Shown here piece by piece: positions 57,730 through 64,000 of a stretch of DNA of 64,000 nt. The stretch comes from Megaleporinus macrocephalus (taxonomy: Eukaryota; Chordata; Actinopteri; Characiformes; Anostomidae). The first letter of the stretch is position 1; each line of letters begins with the position of its first letter. The position numbers were made by a program, and so were the translations under genes. Location of the stretch: the NCBI GenBank assembly GCA_021613375.1, contig CM038716.1:17677524-17741523 (forward strand), given 5' to 3'. The notes beneath the pieces are model-generated. The model did no database searches. It worked only from the letters and a program-made list of their open reading frames with translations, and was not told the DNA's origin.

Positions 57730-60260
57730 GTTCCTGTGTGGCTATCTAGCTTAGAATTACAAGAAGGGGTTAGGAGTGCGATGTATCTTTCTATGTAGGT
57801 CAGAATATGTTCACCTGTAGTTGTGTATGTGTGTCTTAGTCTGATGCATGATTTAAAATGCATCATATGAAGGACCAGCACCGCATTTCTCTTGTCTTTT
57901 TTTCATGCTGGCAGGGGTGTTATAGAAGTGATGCAACAGCGCTGTGTGCAAACGATGAATCATGCAACAGCCATGAGAGCTGCATTTTGATCGTCTATAA
58001 GCAGCCGAGGGGTAGAAGCCTCAGCAATGCCACCATCCATGTTGTTTCTCAGTGTGTTGAAGAGGTGGTGTGTGTGTGTCTTCAGTATTATACAAAAGTC
58101 AAGGTTTGACTAAAATATATATATTGCCTAGCCCACTCTACATTTGAGAGTTAATGACGATCGCGAAAGGTCTCCTGATATCAGAGTGATCTTAAACAGT
58201 GATGTTCCCAGCTTCTCCTGTGGTGAGAAGTGTCCTCCAGTTTGCCATTAGCAGTTAACTTCTCTAGTTTGTGAGAAATCCTGTAATGTATTCGTTTAAT
58301 AGGGTTTGACTCTTGTTTGTATGTGTATTCTTAAAATGTGTGCTATTTTATTCAGGGCAGAACGTGTAATGAGGGGTATTTAATGACAAACAACGATCAA
58401 GGAACAAAAATCTTTGACAGCTGTCATTTTATGTGGGGTCTCTTATGTTTTCAGCATTGGCCTGGATTTTTACAATCCTGTAGTGTGCGTGCCAGACATA
58501 AGACAGCATGCCTGCAGTCAGTACACGCAGGACTGTGTAAACGTCAAAAAACACCATTCATTTATTTCATTTCCAGTCAAAAGAGCAGTTAAGTACAAAA
58601 CCATTGTAAGGGAAAACACACAGACAGCATTTCTTGCTTTGTAAACCAATGTTTTGTTATCTTTTGCTATAGAATAATACCAATAGTGGTAATAATCATA
58701 GAACTTTCCCATTCTACCCTTCTCCCCGTCCCCTCCTCCAGGGTTCGCTGGTAGATTAGCACAGTTACGGTTAGGACAACACACAAAAATCACATATATA
58801 CACATACACACACGCATGTGTGCAACAGAATAAAAAAAAAACTAGAAATGAATAAAAAAAAGAAAAGAAAATACATGAATGTGCATGAGTAGGTGGGCAG
58901 TTGAGTGTTTTCTTATAAAACATCAAAGATAAACAAGATAGAAACAAAGATAAGCAAACATAAACTGAAAGATAAACTAAACTTGCTGAAGGTCACTACA
59001 GATTCCACAGATCAAAGTATCCTCTTCCAGGCTTTAATGGTTTTCAAAAGCCTGCCATGCATACAAGAAACCGGGAGCTCCAAAGAAAATAACACTGATA
59101 TAGAAAATAGAATAGATAGAATCCACTGCTGTCTCAATATGGAGTAAGGTGGGTTCCAGTGACTAACCAATAATTATTTACAGTTGTCAAAGTGTGAAGC
59201 TTTAGCCATTTCTGCTGAACTGAGATATTAAATGAGACGAAATCATTTAAAGGTAAAGCAGATGCTAAGCAGCATCAAAGTCCAAAAAGAGCTGAGAGGT
59301 CAGCAGCAACCTGATGCCAAAAGTAGACCAAAAATAGTGGGCCAAGTTTTGGGCCCTGGTTTTAGTAGAGTTTAGAGTTTAAGACGTGAAGCTCAGCTGT
59401 GAGAAACTTGTCTGCAGTCACCTCTTGTAGCTTTCTCTCACTGTCTGCTGAAACTGTTATTAGTTTCATTTTGCTGAATTGCTGAAAGCCACTGACTGAT
59501 CCTTGTAGACACGTTGTTTATCATGTTATTATTAATTCCTGCAATTGCAGAAAGTATCAAAATGAGCAAGACTAGAGAGCAAAATCAATTTGGTAGGCAT
59601 TTGGAGAGGAAGGGGACTGATTATACCGGGGCCCCATTACCCACAGTCTAACGCCCCTGCTCGCACAGTTCAGGAAATCCTTTTAATGTACTGAGTTGTT
59701 TTCACAGAGTGGAAAAGTAGAGAGAGTACAGATCTGAGGAAGAGTGGAGCTTGATTGATTTATTTTTTTTATGGGGATGGTTTTGGTGGTCTAGCAGGTC
59801 TTGCATGGTTGTAGGGAGACCCACATTTCTTACTGCTTTAAATATTTTCTAAAGCATATTTTTTTTCTTTGACTTTCTCATTCCTTACGTCTTCTGGTGA
59901 AAAGAATAAACCACATCTTATTAACCATTTGAATGGAAATTGTGCAGCCTGACTATTGCACAGTACAAAGTATGTATGCATAAAAGGTGTCAAGGATAAA
60001 ATAATAATACTGCAGTTCTAGATAAATAGATATACATTTAGAATGACCAAGGACAACCACACAATAAAGGCCCAATTTATATTTATTTGAACATCCAGCA
60101 CATATATAAATAATAACGGAACTTTAGAAAACACAAAAAAGTGTTTTGTTTTAATATTTAAGCTTTATTATATATTCAGATGCTCTGGCACATATTGTAG
60201 TATATGCTCCTCTATAAAGAACAATACAGGATTGTGTAGTAATAAAAGATAATGAGATAT
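57730..60260. other. unique AT-rich sequence
   Basis: No recognisable gene, RNA or repeat family. CA-rich words lie at 58795-58815 and A-runs near 58830-58865. Confidence 0.4.
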
Positions 60261-60442
60261 GACACTTTAGTTCCATCCCTAGATGATTCTTTACAGGACT
60301 TCTATAAATAGTTCTACCTTGAACCTTTTTTATAGAAGACAGTTGCATAATTAAATAAACACATAACAGACACATTTCAAAGAGATACGCCATTTCTTTT
60401 TCATGCCTGTGTGCCTCTCAGTAAAGAGACACCCACAGTTTG

Positions 60443-60443
<1 letters not shown>

Positions 60444-60507
<64 letters not shown>
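60444..60507. repeat. (CA)32 microsatellite
   Basis: Thirty-two uninterrupted CA units. The cysteine/valine-rich frame across it is an artefact. Confidence 0.97.
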
Positions 60508-60509
<2 letters not shown>

Positions 60510-62630
60510 GCAAGAATATTCTATTAAAAGAGTTTTTTTTTAGCAAAACATAAAGCTTTCTATTTCTTGGATACAGTATCAGATGGCCAGTTTCACACAG
60601 CCTCAAAAAAGCCTCTCTGTTTGCCCTTGAGACTGACACTCTGTGAAGAACTGTTTCACTGTGCAAAGACAGAGGAGTGTTTGGGAGGGGTGTGTGTGTG
60701 TGTGACTTTGGCAGGCTGGGCTGGTGCCAGTGTTAGCCCTGCCCCATATCACTGCTGACATGGAAAATATTTATTTATTTATTTAGAAATAAAATTTATT
60801 CCAGCCTAAAACTAGAGGTTAACATGTTTAATATGTTAGCGTGTCATGAAGTAATCTGTAGTATCACATGCTTTGCCTCATTAGTTTGATAGAAATCATG
60901 ATTTTATATAATTTTCATTAACATTCTCTTACTACAGGACACAAAATGCTACATCATTATGAATGTGTAGTGTCAGCCAAACCTAATTGCTAGCCACTAA
61001 GTCACATGCAAATAGACACAACGAAGCAAGCATTCTTGTAACTCTTACCTTGGTCACCTAGACAAGTTGTTGCCCTTCTATCCAAAGAAAAAGAGCCAAA
61101 CTGAGGTTAGTAATCTAGGTAGCAAATATGCTAATTTCAGTAGGTAGTCTCTGATAAGTCATTTCTATTTTATGAGTTATCCCTTCTCTAAGTAGTAAGT
61201 ATGATTTGGGGTGTAAATCAGGGATAAGTGTCGTTCATATTTAAACCTGGAATTTGGTACAGGTACCTGCTGTAATGTTCATTACACTCTGTCATGACAA
61301 AAAATGTCATTTCATTTGTAAAACATAAAGTAAAATCTAATTCATCAATCTAATCAAATTCATAATAGCGTTTAAAAAAAAAACATTTTACAAACCAAAC
61401 AAAATAAAACCCCGCTCTACTTTCCCAAAACTATCCATACAACCTCCAGCCTGACACAGTCTGTCCCCAGGGCATGAAAATACTGTCATATGTGTTTTGG
61501 AGGAAGCGTATGTGATGTCCTACTCCAAAGTTGTAACAGTGTGTAGGTTTAGTGGGATAGTGGGGTAGTATTTAGACATATTTAACAAATCTCATAAATC
61601 AATACTGTTTAAGCTAAATAGCATGCTGGTAAGGAATTTTAATGAAGCCAGTCGCTCAGTGTTGACTCAAGCTAGTAAAACGCTAAGTTAATGTCCCTCC
61701 ATGTTTTCTGCAGCAGCAACTTATCAATTACCTGCAGGTGTCGATGAAGTTGTCGGTCTTGCTATGTTTTGTCATCCATGGAGGGTTCAACGCGTTGCTG
61801 GCTGCAGGCATACTGCTGCAGGAGAATCAGCTTTCAGGCTATCTATTACAGAGCACTCTTCAGCTTTTAGATGTATAAGTTAGATGTGTTGCCACAGCCA
61901 GCTTTGCATTTTGCATTGCAAATATTGCAGAGAGTGTTGTCTGCATCAAGTTTTAAAAAGCACAACTGCACTTGAGACCAGTTTCAACTCACAATTGCCA
62001 TGACAGTGTATGGAACTTATACCGAAATTTGGCACCAATTGTTTTGGCACCAATGTAATTCGGTCAGTACCTCTGAACACACCGTGTTTGGTACCCAGAT
62101 CACCAATGAACAATCACATTGTTTTTAAAGATCCTCCAACTTTTTATGGTGTCATCAAGTGGGATTTTTCTCCAGACTTAAAACTGTAAAAGCTCCTTTT
62201 AGAGTTAGCTGCTATGGGATGTGGGGAAGCACGTTTCCAACAGCTGTACTTGTAAAGTCATGGGTTAGGCTTAGGCTAACTGGACTAAAATAATTCATAG
62301 ACAAACAGAAGACCCATTTAGATAGCATTACAAGTGCATGTTTTCTACCGGAATACGCTACGAGCACTGAGGCTCATATATACCATCTGCACCTGAAGCT
62401 TTTTTGCTGAAAGGCTACAACGAAATCAAACACCCGTCCCGTCTCCCACACACACACATCCAGAGACACACACATGTAGCAGACCACCCAAGTGCTTCGC
62501 ATCATGACCCGCTAAAGGCAGTGGAGCGTTTATCTGCAAAGTATGTTAGTTCAGGTTAACCTGAAAGACTTCAGGGTCACCTAATCATCAAAAACATTCT
62601 GGCTCTCCTTCTGTCTGTCTGTCTGCCTGT
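60510..62630. other. unique AT-rich sequence
   Basis: No gene or RNA recognised. GGCACCAATTGTTTTGGCACC (62030-62050) is a small imperfect palindrome that may belong to an eroded DNA repeat. Confidence 0.35.
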
Positions 62631-62639
62631 CCCTTTCTG

Positions 62640-63340
62640 TCTGCCTGTTTCTCAGCCTGGCTAAAGCTAAAGCTGATCAGAGAGGCAGCTAGTTACAGTG
62701 ATCAGTGTGAAGGCCGAGACTGGGATTTTTCTGACCTTTCCCAGATTAACAGCTCCTACAGCTCTCGCTGTTGATATTCCACGACCGCCTCTGATCTCAT
62801 AGCGGCTCCATTCATTGTGGACTAAGATAAGCCCCGGCTGACATAGGTGACAGTCTGCTCTCTCTCTTCTTTGCGCTCTACAGCGGTGGAGACAGGCCTG
62901 ACAGAAGCCTTCGAGTTCACAGACTGTAATTTTAGCTTAAGGCCCTTTTATGGAGGCTCCACTACTGTCTTTCATTTAGCGCTATGGGTCTTATGACTGG
63001 ATCCAGACAGCACAAAGCGAACGTTTCGATATATATACTTTTCTTACGACAGCAACCATTAAGCGCCCGCTCGAGTGACATAAGGTCGTGGGAGTTCCCC
63101 CCCACCCCCCAACCGCCAAGCCTCCAAGAGACGGAGCTGACAGATGACAGTGGTAATTACTCTATTGATGCTACTCGCTCTCTCGTGGTAATAATATGAC
63201 TGTAATCAACGACAGCAACTGTAAATGAGCTCACAATTATTCTCAAACCTTCAGATACATAATTAGAGCCATCAATGCACTTGTAATCACTAATGATAAT
63301 CAGCCAAATATCTGGGGCCTTGTAGGTTAGGGATGTACAT
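62640..63340. promoter_or_regulatory. strong candidate enhancer block
   Basis: Two MEIS/TGIF-type TGACAG hexamers lie 7 bp apart (63138-63143 and 63145-63150), followed by TAATTA (63154-63159) and CTATTGATG (PBX/HOX-like). Further right are GTAATCAACG, ACAATTATTC, CATAATTAGAGCC and CACTAATGATAATC. The part 62640-63000 is GC-balanced with ATTCATTGTGG (SOX-type). Repeat-free apart from a C-rich run at 63098-63110. Function inferred. Confidence 0.42.
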
Positions 63341-63535
63341 GACATTTTAGAACTAATTAGATCAGAGACAAACAATAAACAAAAAGGTGTAGCGGCTCCA
63401 CTCGGAACGTTTTCTTCTAGGTCCTGCCTGCCAGAGAGGGAATACATGCTGAGAAATGAGGGAGTGGTGCAGTGCATTTTCGTTAAGGGCACCTGTGTCA
63501 TTCTCTGTCACAGATAGGATAAGCAAATACATGCG

Positions 63536-63560
63536 CACACACACACACACACACACACAC
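63536..63560. repeat. CA microsatellite
   Basis: About 12 CA units. The rest of the window to 64000 has no recognisable feature. Confidence 0.9.
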
Positions 63561-64000
63561 AGGCACACACGCACTGTCTTTATAGGGACCAAATGTCAGG
63601 GTCATAACAGGCAATTTCCTGGTGGTGCCAGACTGATAGTGGTGCCACTTTGCTCCTACTTTATGATGCCCCTTCTGTTTGCCGGCTATAAATTATAGCA
63701 ACAGTAGCTGGATAACCTGTTAGCGAAAAAAATTAGCCCAAGCAGAGCTCTCTCAGCTGTGACATTATAAACTACTCATAGTCAACTGTGTCACCGGCTC
63801 ACCTGAACTGACTGGAACTGTGACTGTCAGCTATTGATGATGTAATTTATAGCCTAAAACATCACATCTCCTACAGATAGCTTACAGTTTAGTGCCACAA
63901 TACTTCAAGACCTTTTTACTACATACACATACACATATTGCATCATTGAGTTTTTCTGAGATTTGATAAGTTGGAACAAAAAAAACCCTTTTAGAAATGA

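Overview
This window looks like vertebrate, most likely teleost fish, non-coding DNA. Several things point that way. It holds long AT-, CT- and CA-type microsatellites, a tRNA-derived SINE, degraded Tc1/mariner copies, a solo LTR with an intact target-site duplication, long foldback MITEs, and retroelement 3' tails of types familiar from fish genomes. The abundance of palindromic MITEs hints at an otophysan (characiform or catfish-like) fish, but that is inference. I found no convincing protein-coding gene, rRNA, tRNA, known microRNA precursor, CRISPR array or prokaryotic feature. Most open reading frames lie in simple repeats, transposon remnants or GC-richer non-coding blocks. The one segment with some exon-like character (about 4910-5187) is weak.

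Layout. 1-6.3 kb: unique sequence with two copies of an old DNA repeat, one interrupted by a retroelement tail, then a 0.7 kb foldback MITE at about 5.57-6.29 kb. 6.9-10.2 kb: GC-richer sequence with a near-perfect RFX-type X-box and a CpG-rich block. 10.2-13.3 kb: eroded repeats, a SINE, a retroelement tail, two conserved-looking blocks and a telomere-like stretch. 14.1-14.6 kb: first of three copies of an unnamed 0.35-0.45 kb repeat, the others being at 26.3 and 49.1 kb. 15.5-17.0 kb: the best candidate regulatory block by motif content. 18.4-19.0 kb: solo LTR. 20.4 and 23.2 kb: two collinear copies of one non-coding module, 2.77 kb apart. 21.7-22.4 kb: retroelement 3' region with a 16-bp minisatellite. 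25.5-29.7 kb: CT minisatellite, third repeat copy, Tc1-like pseudogene, CT/GA inverted tracts. 31.8-32.3 kb: degenerate minisatellite around an AT tract. 35.8-39.4 kb: a Tc1-like pseudogene flanked by inverted MITE arms, then another Tc1-like remnant. 41.5-42.1 kb: second foldback MITE. 45.3-45.9 kb: truncated LINE 3' end and a small hairpin element. 53.3-54.2 kb: very long AT/GT arrays and an LTR-like element. 57-64 kb: scattered repeats, and a homeodomain/MEIS-motif-rich block at the right end.

Taken together it resembles an intergenic or intronic gene desert, in which repeat-poor, non-AT-rich blocks with homeodomain, SOX/POU, FOX, RFX and MEIS-like motifs could be enhancers of a distant developmental gene. 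That regulatory reading is inference from base composition and motifs only. Family names are from recognition, not from a database search.
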